The notes beneath the pieces were generated by a model, which saw nothing but the letters and a program-made list of their open reading frames with translations, did not search any database and was not told the DNA's origin. 64,000 nt of DNA, taken from Candidatus Brocadia sp. (GTDB lineage: Bacteria; Planctomycetota; Brocadiia; Brocadiales; Brocadiaceae). Below are positions 28,285 to 37,384 of this stretch, in pieces; the stretch's first letter is position 1, and each line of letters starts with the position of its first letter. A program made the position numbers and the translations under genes. The DNA is taken from contig WYAU01000075.1 of assembly GCA_011525665.1 (NCBI GenBank), positions 62,001-126,000 on the forward strand, given 5' to 3'.

Positions 28285-29685
28285 ATGAGTGTTGAAAAGA
28301 TATTGGTTGTAGACGATGATACGCTGAGTCGTGAATATCTTTGTGAGGCATTGACGAGAGCCGGGTACTATGTCGTTCCGGCAAGTGACGGGCATCAGGC
28401 GATAGCCAGGATTGGCAAAGAGGGATACGATTTGATTTTCCTGGATATGAAAATGCCGGAAATGAGCGGCATGGAGGTGCTCGAGAAGGTAAAGGCTAAT
28501 TTCCCGGAGACCGTTGTGATTCTTATGACAGCTTACGGTACCATAGAGACGGCTGTTGAGGCTATGAAAAAAGGGGCGTATGATTACATTATTAAACCAT
28601 TTTCCCCGGATCAGATCGAACATCTAATTTCCAGAGTTAATGAGCGGCAAAAATTAATAACGGAGAACAGGTATTGGAGATCTCATTCAAACGCTGATGA
28701 AAAATTGAATCCTGTCTTTAGCCGGAATTCCAGAATGTCCCAGATATATGAACAGGTTAAAAAGATCGCGCCAAGCAAGGCAAGCGTCCTTATTCAGGGG
28801 GAAAGCGGCACGGGAAAGGAACTCGTTGCACGTGCGATACATTATCATAGCCATCGGTTCGAAAAACCTTTTATAAGGGTTAATTGCGCAGCTCTGGCAG
28901 AAACCCTTTTGGAAAGCGAACTGTTTGGACACGAACGAGGGGCTTATACTGGCGCCATTTCAAAACACGCAGGACGTTTTGAATTGGCGAACGAAGGTAC
29001 TTTATTGCTTGACGAGATCAGCGAAATATCACCCAATGTACAGGCCAAATTGCTCCGGGTTCTTGAAGAGGAAGAATTCGAACGGGTAGGGGGAGAAAAA
29101 ACCATAAAGGTTGACGTGAGAGTTATCGCGACGACAAACAGGAATCTGATGGACGAAATTCAGAAAGGCACTTTTCGTGAAGACCTTTTTTATCGTCTGA
29201 ACGTTGTCCCCATCCATTTACCGCCCTTACGGGAAAGACGTGAGGATATACCACTGCTTGTGGACTACTATCTGAAAAAGTATGGTCTCGAAAATGACTC
29301 TATCGTGAAATCTGTCGATCAGGAGGCCATGGATTATTTGTGTTGCCATGATTGGCCGGGAAACGTGAGGGAATTAAAAAATGTGATACAAAGGGCCATA
29401 GTTATGGGTTCGTCAGAAACGCTTCAGATTGGGCAGTTCACAGGTCTTTTTAAGCATCAGGAAATAAAACGGATTGAAAGTGCATTGCCAGGAGGTGCAG
29501 GAAAGGCTATTGAGGATGTGGAGAGAGACCTGATTTTCAGCACGCTTGAGAAAACGGGTGGAAATAAAACCAGGGCTGCAGAGCTGCTAAAGATCACGAC
29601 CAGGACTTTGCGAAATAAACTTCATAAGTACGATACAGAATACAAATCCTCGTTAGACCAAGAAACAATTTCCTGTGTGAAGTGA
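28285..29685 (+). CDS. Sigma-54-dependent response regulator (FlgR/FleR-like)
   Basis: A 466-residue NtrC-type activator and likely partner of the kinase just upstream. Receiver: VVDDD, Asp54 in LIFLDMKMPEMSG, KPF. AAA+ domain: Walker A GESGTGKE at 172-179, the sigma-54-contact loop as GAYTGA at 219-224 (Phe to Tyr, a tolerated variant in the family), and LLDEISEISPNVQAKLLRV. A Fis-type HTH ends the protein (NKTRAAELLKITTRTLRNKL). ATG at 28285 follows AGGGGAA. Its place directly before the sigma-54 promoter of flgBC-fliE suggests it activates the basal-body operons. Confidence 0.92.
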   Translation: MSVEKILVVDDDTLSREYLCEALTRAGYYVVPASDGHQAIARIGKEGYDLIFLDMKMPEMSGMEVLEKVKANFPETVVILMTAYGTIETAVEAMKKGAYDYIIKPFSPDQIEHLISRVNERQKLITENRYWRSHSNADEKLNPVFSRNSRMSQIYEQVKKIAPSKASVLIQGESGTGKELVARAIHYHSHRFEKPFIRVNCAALAETLLESELFGHERGAYTGAISKHAGRFELANEGTLLLDEISEISPNVQAKLLRVLEEEEFERVGGEKTIKVDVRVIATTNRNLMDEIQKGTFREDLFYRLNVVPIHLPPLRERREDIPLLVDYYLKKYGLENDSIVKSVDQEAMDYLCCHDWPGNVRELKNVIQRAIVMGSSETLQIGQFTGLFKHQEIKRIESALPGGAGKAIEDVERDLIFSTLEKTGGNKTRAAELLKITTRTLRNKLHKYDTEYKSSLDQETISCVK

Positions 29686-29789
29686 AATTTTCCTTCATCC
29701 TGGTTACAATATCTATTTTTGTATATTGCAGTAAGGCATTATAATAACGATAGTTAGGTAAATGATATGTGCGGCAGGACGAACCAATA

Positions 29790-29804
29790 TGGCATTTTTT
29801 TTGC
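29790..29804 (+). promoter_or_regulatory. Sigma-54 promoter of flgB-flgC-fliE
   Basis: TGGCATTTTTTTTGC matches TGGCA-N6-TTGC exactly. The predicted start near 29816 leaves only about ten bases to the flgB ATG at 29826, overlapping the ribosome site AGGAGGG. It also shows that an upstream in-frame start for flgB cannot be right. Confidence 0.7.
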
Positions 29805-29825
29805 TTGTCTTTCAGGAGGGTTCTG

Positions 29826-30203
29826 ATGATTACCGGTATAGATGAAAGTATTAATTTATTGGGAAAAATGTTGGATGTTTCAGCGACAAAGCATAAGGTT
29901 ATTGCGAACAACATTGCTAATATAAATACCCCCGGTTATAAAAAAATGGAGGTAAGCTTTGCTGGGCAGCTTGAAAAAGCGATAAAAGATACCTCCGTGA
30001 ATAAATTTGACAGTTTTCAGCCTAAGATTGTTGTTTCGAAGGAAGACGCAAATGGTATCGTGCGGAATGATGGTAATAACGTAGATATGGACAAAGAGGT
30101 TTCTTCTCTGATGAAAAATACGCTTTCCTATAATATTTATACGCAATTGCTCGCGAAAAAGATCGAAATGGTAAAGTCGGCAATCGAAAATTCTCGAGTT
30201 TAA
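29826..30203 (+). CDS. flgB: Flagellar proximal rod protein FlgB
   Basis: FlgB is one of the proteins of the proximal rod joining the MS ring to the distal rod, secreted through the flagellar export gate. The 125-residue protein starts at the ATG at 29826 behind AGGAGGG. The conserved N-terminal rod/hook motif is present: VIANNIANINTPGYKKMEVSF. The C-terminal coil ends in YNIYTQLLAKKIEMVKSAI. The open frame extends 19 codons upstream, but across the sigma-54 promoter. First gene of flgB-flgC-fliE. Confidence 0.95.
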   Translation: MITGIDESINLLGKMLDVSATKHKVIANNIANINTPGYKKMEVSFAGQLEKAIKDTSVNKFDSFQPKIVVSKEDANGIVRNDGNNVDMDKEVSSLMKNTLSYNIYTQLLAKKIEMVKSAIENSRV

Positions 30204-30215
30204 AGGAGGAACGAA

Positions 30216-30659
30216 ATGGGGATAGAGAGGACACTTTCGACATTTGACATTAGTGGCACCGGCCTATCTGCTGAGCGGATACGGATGAATGTGATTGCCA
30301 ATAATATTGCGAATGCGAATGCTACCGACACACCGGAGGGGGGACCATACCGGAAGGAACAGGTGGAATTTTCCTCCGTGTTCAACAAAGCGATACAGAA
30401 GGGTGATGTTAAAGGTCTGGAGAGATTGGGTGGTGTGAAAGTTCAAAGAATTCTGAAAAGCACAGAACCATTTAATAAAGTATACATTCCCGGACATCCG
30501 AAGGCGGATGCAAAAGGATTCGTCGAGATGCCTAACGTAAGCGTTATGATGGAGATGGTAGATCTTGTTACGGCGACAAGGTCATACGAAGCAAACCTTG
30601 CAGTCATAAATTCGTCAAAGGAGATGAATAACCGGGCCTTGTCGATTATTGGAAAATAG
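30216..30659 (+). CDS. flgC: Flagellar proximal rod protein FlgC
   Basis: A 147-residue rod protein, partner of FlgB. It has the rod/hook N-terminal motif RMNVIANNIANANATDTPEGGPYRKEQVEFS (here quoted only in part: MNVIANNIANANAT), and the C-terminal coil VDLVTATRSYEANLAVINSS, typical of FlgC. It begins 12 bases after flgB behind AAAGGAGG and precedes fliE by ten bases, the standard flgB-flgC-fliE order. Confidence 0.95.
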   Translation: MGIERTLSTFDISGTGLSAERIRMNVIANNIANANATDTPEGGPYRKEQVEFSSVFNKAIQKGDVKGLERLGGVKVQRILKSTEPFNKVYIPGHPKADAKGFVEMPNVSVMMEMVDLVTATRSYEANLAVINSSKEMNNRALSIIGK

Positions 30660-30669
30660 GAGATAATGT

Positions 30670-30972
30670 ATGGATATTTTACCCATTAAAACGAAAGAAA
30701 CCGGCCTTCCGGACAAAGAACTTGCCAGTTTCTCTGCAGAACGTGAACAGGGTTCCTCATTTAAAGAGACATTAAGCGGTTTTATTACTGAAGTAAATGA
30801 CCTTCAGGCAAAGGCTAATGCAAGCATTGAAAATCTTGCAACCGGCAAAGTGGAAAATATCCATGAAGTTATGATTGCGATGGCAAAAGCAGAGGTAAGC
30901 TTTAAATTTATGATGGAAGCGCGCAACAAACTTGTGGAAACTTACAAAGAAGTTATGCGCATGCAGATGTAG
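30670..30972 (+). CDS. fliE: Hook-basal body protein FliE
   Basis: FliE links the MS ring to the proximal rod. The 100-residue protein has the conserved C-terminal half: FKETLSGFITEVNDLQAKAN, GKVENIHEVMIAMAKAEVSF and FMMEARNKLVETYKEVMRMQ. The start ATG at 30670 follows AGGAGA. It is the last gene of the sigma-54-driven flgBC-fliE unit; a 420-base gap follows before fliF. Confidence 0.95.
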   Translation: MDILPIKTKETGLPDKELASFSAEREQGSSFKETLSGFITEVNDLQAKANASIENLATGKVENIHEVMIAMAKAEVSFKFMMEARNKLVETYKEVMRMQM

Positions 30973-31392
30973 TATTTTCTAAAGATAGCAGCATTTCTGT
31001 CAAAGAACAATTCTGATAAACCCTTGATGGATAGATTCCTTTTCCATTAGTTCACACCAGACTCCTTCCTCAATATTTCAATCGCAATAGCGGAATAGTG
31101 CAAAATAATTTTCTTCTTTCTTTCCGGTTGTTCATGCACTGTGTGCAGGGTTGTCAAAATACTATACATACGGTACACACATTAGAGCGGAATTATAGAC
31201 TTCTGCGTTTATCCACATATATCATGCTTCCCGGTAGTCGAGTGTAGCTAATTTGTAATAGAGATTTTTACAACAAGTTAAGACTATTTTGTCTTGTTTA
31301 ACTTCCCACTGCTTCTTGGTACCAAAATTGCTTTCCACCTCAATAGACAGCTAACTATTATCAGGGATTTTAAAATATGGGGAGAGAGGGCT
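30973..31392. other. Intergenic region before fliF with sigma-54 promoter
   Basis: About 420 bases without a gene, containing the sigma-54 promoter at 31317-31331. The frame of fliF is open back to 31294 but that part precedes the promoter and has no family resemblance. Confidence 0.55.
31317..31331 (+). promoter_or_regulatory. Sigma-54 promoter of the fliF operon
   Basis: TGGTACCAAAATTGC matches TGGCA-N6-TTGC with one mismatch (C to T). The predicted start near 31343 is about 50 bases before the fliF ATG at 31393. Confidence 0.65.
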
Positions 31393-33024
31393 ATGAATTT
31401 CGAGTTGAAAAATATAATGAATCAACTAGAAAATATCTGGAAGGGAATCAGCTTCTCGCACAAATTTATTATGATTATGCTGACCATGGGTTTTATGGGG
31501 GGCATCATCGGAGTGACAAACTGGGCAAGGAAGCCCGATTTTGGTTTGTTGTATGGAGAGCTGAATCCAAAAGAAAGCGGAGAAATTATAGAGCTAATTA
31601 AAGAAGAAAACATTCCTTATCAAATCGGCGGGAATGGGTCTTCGATCTTAATTCCTTCAAAGAAGATACATGAACTAAGACTGAAGCTCGCAAGTAAAGG
31701 ATTGCCACGGGAAGAATCCGGGTATGAACTTTTGGATAAAGTAGGTTTTGGTATGTCAGATTTCGTGCAACGCGTGAATTACCGCAGGGCAATTCAGGGG
31801 GAACTTGCAAAGACAATAAGACATTTGGATTACGTGGAATGGGCACAAGTACATATTGCCATGCCGGAGGCCTCTCTTTTTATCGAGGATGAAAAACCGC
31901 CGACTGCATCCGTTATAGTAAAACTAAAAATGAAGAGCGGCGGTATTTTAAAGCCAGAGCAGGTAGCCAGTATTACCCATCTTGTCAGTTCAAGCGTTGA
32001 AGGGCTAAAACCCGAGAATGTTACTATTACTGATACCCGGGGAAATCTGCTTTCGAAAAAGGAATCGCCATCATCGAATGCTGGTGTGAGTCATGATCAG
32101 TTAGAAGTCAAGAAAAGGATTGAGGAGCATTTTGTGGCTAAAGCTCAGGATTTGCTGGATCGGATTGTTGGAGCCGGCAAGGCAGTTGTCCGTGTAAGTG
32201 CGGATTTGGATTTTAAGCGTGTCGATGAAAAGTTAGTCGAGTATGATCCGGAGCGTAGGGTGCCCAAGGTACAGACCGTGACGACACGGGTTTCCGGCGG
32301 AGTTCCTTTTTCCGGGGGTGGAGTACCCGGGATGCAGGCCAATCTCAATCTTTCGCAGTCTGGAATTATTCAGTCCGTAGGGTCCTCAGAAGAAGAGGAG
32401 ACCGCACAGACACAATATGAGTTGAGTAAAACCGAACGCGTTATTGCCAATCACGGAGCTAGTTTAAAAAAAATGTCTGTGGCGGTGCTTGTTGATGGTA
32501 CGTACGAAGAACAAAAATCGGAGGACGGAAAGATTCACAAGGTATACATTCCCCGGAGCAAAGATGATTTGGCACGGATTGCAGCTCTGGTAAAACAGGC
32601 AATCGGAATCGACGAATCCGGTAATCGTAATGATGGTTTTGAAATACAGAATGTGCAATTTTACGAACCCTCCTATGATGAAGAAGAGGCAGCGATAAAA
32701 AGAGAACAAAAGAAAGAATTTATGTTAAAAATGGCAAAGAACGGGTCGCTTGCCCTTACCGTATTGGTTTTTTTAATCTTTATCATGAGAAGCGTGAAAA
32801 AGCTTAAAAAAATGAATCAGGACGAGTTAAAAAAGGAGAGTGACAAAAAACATGCGGTAAAGGGAAATATGGCGGCAAATGATGGAGTGGAAAAAAAAGA
32901 AGACCAAGCGGAACATGTAGATTTGCGCCTGGACGTTATCAAAAACATAAGAAAAGATCCGAGCTTTACGGCGAATTCGCTCAAAAAATGGATGGCTACC
33001 GATATTGCGGTTGGCAGTAAATGA
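31393..33024 (+). CDS. fliF: Flagellar MS-ring protein FliF
   Basis: FliF forms the MS ring in the inner membrane, the base on which rod, switch and export gate assemble. From the ATG at 31393, behind GAGAGAGGG, it is 543 residues. A first membrane helix lies at about 20-42, ring-building domains follow (WARKPDFGLLYGELNPKESG; EVASKGLP-like RLKLASKGLPREESGYELLD), and a second helix lies near 463-482 (SLALTVLVFLIFIM). The cytoplasmic tail ends with the FliG-binding segment DVIKNIRKDPSFTANSLKKW. fliG overlaps by four bases. First gene of fliF-G-H-I-J-motE-L-M-N. Confidence 0.97.
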   Translation: MNFELKNIMNQLENIWKGISFSHKFIMIMLTMGFMGGIIGVTNWARKPDFGLLYGELNPKESGEIIELIKEENIPYQIGGNGSSILIPSKKIHELRLKLASKGLPREESGYELLDKVGFGMSDFVQRVNYRRAIQGELAKTIRHLDYVEWAQVHIAMPEASLFIEDEKPPTASVIVKLKMKSGGILKPEQVASITHLVSSSVEGLKPENVTITDTRGNLLSKKESPSSNAGVSHDQLEVKKRIEEHFVAKAQDLLDRIVGAGKAVVRVSADLDFKRVDEKLVEYDPERRVPKVQTVTTRVSGGVPFSGGGVPGMQANLNLSQSGIIQSVGSSEEEETAQTQYELSKTERVIANHGASLKKMSVAVLVDGTYEEQKSEDGKIHKVYIPRSKDDLARIAALVKQAIGIDESGNRNDGFEIQNVQFYEPSYDEEEAAIKREQKKEFMLKMAKNGSLALTVLVFLIFIMRSVKKLKKMNQDELKKESDKKHAVKGNMAANDGVEKKEDQAEHVDLRLDVIKNIRKDPSFTANSLKKWMATDIAVGSK

Positions 33025-34043
33025 GCATGGAAGATTTAACCGGAATTCAAAAAGTAGCGATTTTATTATCAACCCTTGACGCTGATACTGCAGCAGAAGT
33101 GATTAAGGAGTTCAATGAAGAGCAAATTGCTGCTATCACGGCGGCTATGTCTGATATTGAAAGTGTTGACAAAGAACTTGTCGAAAAGGTGCTCAGTGAT
33201 TTATCCGATGAACTGAAATCAAATGAAAGGGTTGTGAAGTATGATAGCAATTCCTTCAGAAAACTTCTTGAGAAGGCTATCGGTGTACAGAAGAGTGAAG
33301 AAATCATAACGAGCGTTCAGGAAGGAACTATATTCCCTGTCCCTTTTTCCGCGCTCAGAGACGCGAGCGATGAAGATGTAATGCGCATTCTCGTGGGTGA
33401 ACACCCTCAGACGATTGCCCTTGTATTGTCATATGTCGATTCGCAGCGCGCAGCAAAGGTTTTGTTACAATTTCCGACCGAGCTTCAATCAGAGATCATT
33501 ATGAGAATAGCTACGATGGAACCTCCCCCAACAAAACTATTATTGCAGGTAAATGAAGTCATTTTGTCGAAAATAAAGAGCGAAGACCGGCGCCGAAAGA
33601 CACCGGCAAAGAAAAAGTATAAATTTGCCTCCGAAATTATTGGTAGTATGGAAGGCTCTGCCGATAAAACCGTAATCGATCAAATAAGCTATAAGAATCC
33701 AGAACTTGCAGATGAGATCAAAAAACTATTGTTCACTTTTGAAGATATTATTCACATCCAGGATGAGGCGCTCAGAAAAATTCTTACAGAGGTAGACAAT
33801 AACGTAATCGCTCTGGCCCTAAAAACAGCCAATGCAGAAGTTGAGAAAAAATTCTTCAGCAATATGTCGAAACGTGTTGGAGACTCCGTCAGGGAGGTAA
33901 GGGATCTGCTGGGACCGAGGCTTTTGTCCGAGGTGGAAGCCGCACAACAGCAAATAGTTGAAGCAGCAAAACGACTTGAAGCAAAAGGGGAAACGGTTTT
34001 GAAAAAGAAAGGTGCAAAGGGGAGTGCTGACAAATTTGTATGA
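33021..34043 (+). CDS. fliG: Flagellar motor switch protein FliG
   Basis: FliG is the switch-complex protein that contacts the stator and produces torque. The 340-residue sequence has the N-terminal FliF-binding domain (LTGIQKVAILLSTLDADTAA), the middle EHPQTIALVLSYVDSQRAAK, and the C-terminal motor domain with charged helix FFSNMSKRVGDSVREVRDLL followed by GPRLLSEVEAAQQQIVEAAK. It overlaps fliF and fliH by four bases at each end. Confidence 0.97.
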   Translation: MSMEDLTGIQKVAILLSTLDADTAAEVIKEFNEEQIAAITAAMSDIESVDKELVEKVLSDLSDELKSNERVVKYDSNSFRKLLEKAIGVQKSEEIITSVQEGTIFPVPFSALRDASDEDVMRILVGEHPQTIALVLSYVDSQRAAKVLLQFPTELQSEIIMRIATMEPPPTKLLLQVNEVILSKIKSEDRRRKTPAKKKYKFASEIIGSMEGSADKTVIDQISYKNPELADEIKKLLFTFEDIIHIQDEALRKILTEVDNNVIALALKTANAEVEKKFFSNMSKRVGDSVREVRDLLGPRLLSEVEAAQQQIVEAAKRLEAKGETVLKKKGAKGSADKFV

Positions 34044-34720
34044 AAAATAAAAAGGTTTATCTATCGCCCGATGTGAAAGGCGTTTATATTTTACCGTCAG
34101 TTGTCGATCAAAGACTTTCTCCTCCGGCGGATCAGAAGATCAAGCAGGAAATTGACGAGGAAGAAAAAAGAAGCAAAGAGAAAGAACGGAGAATAAAGGA
34201 ACTTGAGGCGGCCAAAGAAGAGTCATATCAGAAAGGAAGGCTGGATGCGGAACATGATGGGAAATTGGAAATTGAAAAACTAAAAAACGAATATGCGTCA
34301 TTGATGACCATGTTTCAGGACGCAGTCAGGCAATTAACAGATGAGCGGGAGAAGATATGGCAAGAAAGTGAGTCCGAAATTATCAATCTTATTTTAAGCA
34401 TATCAAAAAAAATCGTAGGATATGAGATTGATGTTAATAGTATAAATGTAGTAAAGCACGTAGTCAAAGAGGCGCTTTTCTTCGCGGGTGAGAAGAAGGT
34501 TATTGCCGTGCGGCTTTCTCCCGATGATCTTGTAAAAATAAATGCGCTGGAGCCAAAAATAATGGATGAGAGCATAAAGGTGGTGGAAGACGGATCGATT
34601 ACGTCAGGTGGATGTATCGTAGAAACAAATTTTGGAAGAGTGGATAGCCAGATAGAAACGCGCTGGGAAGAAATACTGAAGGCTGTGACGGGGAATAAAA
34701 ATGAACAGGCGCTGCATTGA
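34040..34720 (+). CDS. fliH: Flagellar export regulator FliH
   Basis: FliH binds the ATPase FliI and tethers it to the export gate. The 226-residue protein has a long charged coiled coil at about 35-90 (EEEKRSKEKERRIKELEAAK) and a C-terminal V-ATPase-E-like domain (INLILSISKKIVGYEIDVNS; VVEDGSITSGGCIVETNFGR; VDSQIETRWEEIL), all typical of FliH. It overlaps fliG by four and fliI by 20 bases. Confidence 0.92.
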   Translation: MKNKKVYLSPDVKGVYILPSVVDQRLSPPADQKIKQEIDEEEKRSKEKERRIKELEAAKEESYQKGRLDAEHDGKLEIEKLKNEYASLMTMFQDAVRQLTDEREKIWQESESEIINLILSISKKIVGYEIDVNSINVVKHVVKEALFFAGEKKVIAVRLSPDDLVKINALEPKIMDESIKVVEDGSITSGGCIVETNFGRVDSQIETRWEEILKAVTGNKNEQALH

Positions 34721-36035
34721 TTTTAAATGCTATGTGAAAAAAATATCTGGTGTGATGCCGGTCAAATACACCGGCAGGGTTTCTCATGTCGCCGGTCTGG
34801 TGATTGAGTCAAATGGTCCGTCCGTGCCGATAGGAGATTTATGTTATGTTCACAGAGATAATGGGCATGCGCCGGTGCCGGCAGAGGTAGTGGGTTTTAA
34901 GGAAAAAAAGATACTTCTTATGCCCATCGGTGAATTGGACAGGATAAGGCCGGGGACGAAAGTTACAGCGTCAGGGGCTCCCTTGGTCATAAAAGTGGGA
35001 ATGAATATCATGGGAAGGGTAATCGGAGGCCTGGGTGATCCTATAGATGATAAAGGGCCAATAAGGGCGGAGGGGTATCGCTCGATTTACAATTCACCGC
35101 CAGATCCTTTAAAAAGGAGCCGGATAAAAGAACCTTTGAGGACCGGGGTTCGTGTGTTAGATGGACTGTTTACCTGTGGCAAAGGACAGAGATTTGGAAT
35201 ATTTGCGGGCAGTGGCGTGGGAAAGAGTACGTTAATGGGGATGATTGCGAGAAATTCCGAAGCGGATGTAAATGTAATTGCCCTCATTGGTGAACGAGGC
35301 AGAGAAGTCCGTGAATTTATTGAGAAAAGTCTCGGTGAAGAAGGGCTAAAAAAATCTGTTGTGGTATCCGTTACCTCCGATAAACCGGCCCTGTTGCGTG
35401 TGAAAGGTGCTTACATTGCCTCTACCATTGCGGAGTATTTTCGGGATCAAGGAATGCAGGTAATGCTGCTGGTGGATTCCGTGACGCGTTTTGCAAATGC
35501 ACAGAGGGAAGTTGGTCTGGCGATTGGAGAACCTCCAACATCCAGAGGCTACACTCCATCGGTCTTTGCCCTATTGCCAAGACTTCTGGAAAGATCGGGA
35601 ACGAGTTCGGGAGGGAGTATAACAGGGTTATACACAGTGTTGGTGGATGGCGATGATATGAATGAGCCTATTGCAGACGCCGTGAGGGGTATCCTCGACG
35701 GACATATTGTGCTGTCAAGAGTGCTGGCCAATCAAAACCATTTTCCCGCGGTTGATGTTTTGCAGAGTGTTAGCAGATGCATGGATGATATCGTTACGAC
35801 AGAACACAGGATGGCTGCTAACGAACTAAAAACAGTATATGCCATCTATAAAGAATTTGAGGATATGATTAATATAGGGGCATATGCACGAGGAAGTAAC
35901 CCCCAAATAGATTTTGCCATATCCATGATTGACCGGATAAGGGACTATCTGAAACAGGATGTGACGGAAGATTGTATGTTTCATGATGCAGTTAGCAGGC
36001 TTTTTACTCTCCTGGGAAAAAAGGATAAAAGATAA
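34701..36035 (+). CDS. fliI: Flagellum-specific ATPase FliI
   Basis: FliI is the F1-beta-like ATPase of the flagellar type III export apparatus. In its 444 residues, Walker A reads GSGVGKST at 170-177, Walker B is VMLLVDSVTRFA near 253-264, and the catalytic Glu lies in IGERGREVREFIE. The N-terminal domain and the segment SRGYTPSVFALLPRLLERSG are typical of the export ATPases. The ATG at 34701 lies inside the end of fliH; a second in-frame ATG at 34755 would remove part of the N-terminal domain and is less likely. Confidence 0.97.
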   Translation: MNRRCIDFKCYVKKISGVMPVKYTGRVSHVAGLVIESNGPSVPIGDLCYVHRDNGHAPVPAEVVGFKEKKILLMPIGELDRIRPGTKVTASGAPLVIKVGMNIMGRVIGGLGDPIDDKGPIRAEGYRSIYNSPPDPLKRSRIKEPLRTGVRVLDGLFTCGKGQRFGIFAGSGVGKSTLMGMIARNSEADVNVIALIGERGREVREFIEKSLGEEGLKKSVVVSVTSDKPALLRVKGAYIASTIAEYFRDQGMQVMLLVDSVTRFANAQREVGLAIGEPPTSRGYTPSVFALLPRLLERSGTSSGGSITGLYTVLVDGDDMNEPIADAVRGILDGHIVLSRVLANQNHFPAVDVLQSVSRCMDDIVTTEHRMAANELKTVYAIYKEFEDMINIGAYARGSNPQIDFAISMIDRIRDYLKQDVTEDCMFHDAVSRLFTLLGKKDKR

Positions 36036-36051
36036 AAAATAAAATATTGGG

Positions 36052-36510
36052 ATGGGATTTCATTTTAAATTTCACAAGTTGCTGGAAATTGAAAAATGCC
36101 GGGAAGAAGACCTGATAAAAGAATTAAAGGCTTCGCAAAGGCAGTTGCGTGACGAGGAGAAGCTTCTGGGGCTTTTGCAGTCAGTTCTCACATTGCAGCA
36201 ATCGGAGATGGAAGCAAAGTTGCGTACGCAAGCCGAAGTGGGAGTGTTTATCCTGTTTGAATCATACTTTTCGAAGCTGAAACGGGATATTGCGCTGCAA
36301 AAATCTAAAGTAAAAGAGGCCGGAGAAAAAGTGAATCATGTGCGGGAAAGTCTTATGGCCGTATTTAAGAAAAGAAAGATGCTTGAAAAATTACGCGAGC
36401 GTTGTGAAAGGGGATACCGGGAGCATATATTACGGGTAGAAAATAAACATTTCGACGAGGTTGCGGCATCCAGATTTTATCAGAAACGTAGAAAAGGAAA
36501 CCCTCCTTAG
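36052..36510 (+). CDS. fliJ: Flagellar export chaperone FliJ
   Basis: A 152-residue, highly charged, all-helical coiled-coil protein directly after fliI, matching FliJ in length and place. FliJ connects FliI to FlhA, like the gamma subunit of F1-ATPase. The opening FHFKFHKLLEIEKCREEDLI is close to the FliJ signature, and heptad-like repeats run through to about 135. Sequence conservation in this family is low, so the call rests partly on position. Confidence 0.82.
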   Translation: MGFHFKFHKLLEIEKCREEDLIKELKASQRQLRDEEKLLGLLQSVLTLQQSEMEAKLRTQAEVGVFILFESYFSKLKRDIALQKSKVKEAGEKVNHVRESLMAVFKKRKMLEKLRERCERGYREHILRVENKHFDEVAASRFYQKRRKGNPP

Positions 36511-36530
36511 TTATTTCCGGAGAATAGAGT

Positions 36531-37283
36531 ATGAAGCTTCCCATAAACAAAAAAATGATAATGCTTCCCGGGGTTGGAATTGCCGTCTTTGGAGTTTCTG
36601 TGATGGGGATGATTTTGATGAGAGGTTCTCAACCCCCAGTGAGAGAGCATGCGACGCCGGCAGCATCTCAGGATATAAAGGAAAATGATGGCGTAACTCT
36701 GAATCAGACGGGCACATCCACAACCGGCGTTGCAAAGACATCCAAAGAAAAAAAAGGAAAACCGTCGACAAAGCTACCCTCTGTATACAAGCTAAACGCA
36801 GCGACACTATTTCAACCTCTTTCCTCAGGAGAGATCGCTGCCATGGTAAAGGAAATAGAGAGGGAAAAAAGCGAATATAGGAAACGGAATGAAATGCTGG
36901 ATTTTAAAGAAAAAGTTCTTGAGTCCATACAGGCTGATCTGCAAGCGGAGAGGAAAGAACTTGATACCATCAAGCAAGAGTTAAATAAAATTCTGGAAGT
37001 TGTGTCTACGCAAAAGGGAGAATTAAAAAAAGAAACAATTCTGCTTAATGAGGTGGAATCCAAAAACATGAAAAAATTAGCATCTGTTTACAGTGGTATG
37101 AAGCCGGAAAAAGCAGCAATGATTATAAAAGAAATGGATGAAGAAACTGCCGTTAAATTGTTGACGATGATGGATGGCAAGACGTCTGCCCGTATCTTGG
37201 AATCTGTTGATCTTAGTCTTGCAGTCAAATTAAGTGAAAGACTGAAATTGCTGAAAAGTGATTTTAAAAATGGCAAAAGATAA
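36531..37283 (+). CDS. MotE/YlxF-like membrane protein
   Basis: A 250-residue protein between fliJ and fliL, where many flagellar operons have a MotE-type gene. A membrane helix lies at about 8-28 (MIMLPGVGIAVFGVSVMGMI). A long periplasmic coiled coil covers about 100-185. The C-terminal MgtE_N-like domain reads KLASVYSGMKPEKAAMIIKE and EETAVKLLTMMDGKTSARIL. MotE has been described as a chaperone for the stator protein MotC in rhizobia; the same C-terminal domain is found in YlxF of bacilli. The exact role here is unknown. Confidence 0.78.
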   Translation: MKLPINKKMIMLPGVGIAVFGVSVMGMILMRGSQPPVREHATPAASQDIKENDGVTLNQTGTSTTGVAKTSKEKKGKPSTKLPSVYKLNAATLFQPLSSGEIAAMVKEIEREKSEYRKRNEMLDFKEKVLESIQADLQAERKELDTIKQELNKILEVVSTQKGELKKETILLNEVESKNMKKLASVYSGMKPEKAAMIIKEMDEETAVKLLTMMDGKTSARILESVDLSLAVKLSERLKLLKSDFKNGKR

Positions 37284-37384
37284 TTTTCTTTATGGCAATG
37301 GAGAAGGAATATTGTTACTAATATATTTTTTACGTCAGGGTGTTATGAGATATTTTTAGGGAACAAGGGAAAAAGGAGAGGTGC

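Noticed and set aside
31294-31392. Upstream extension of fliF
   Set aside because: It would start before the sigma-54 promoter at 31317 and lacks family resemblance; ATG 31393 has a good ribosome site.
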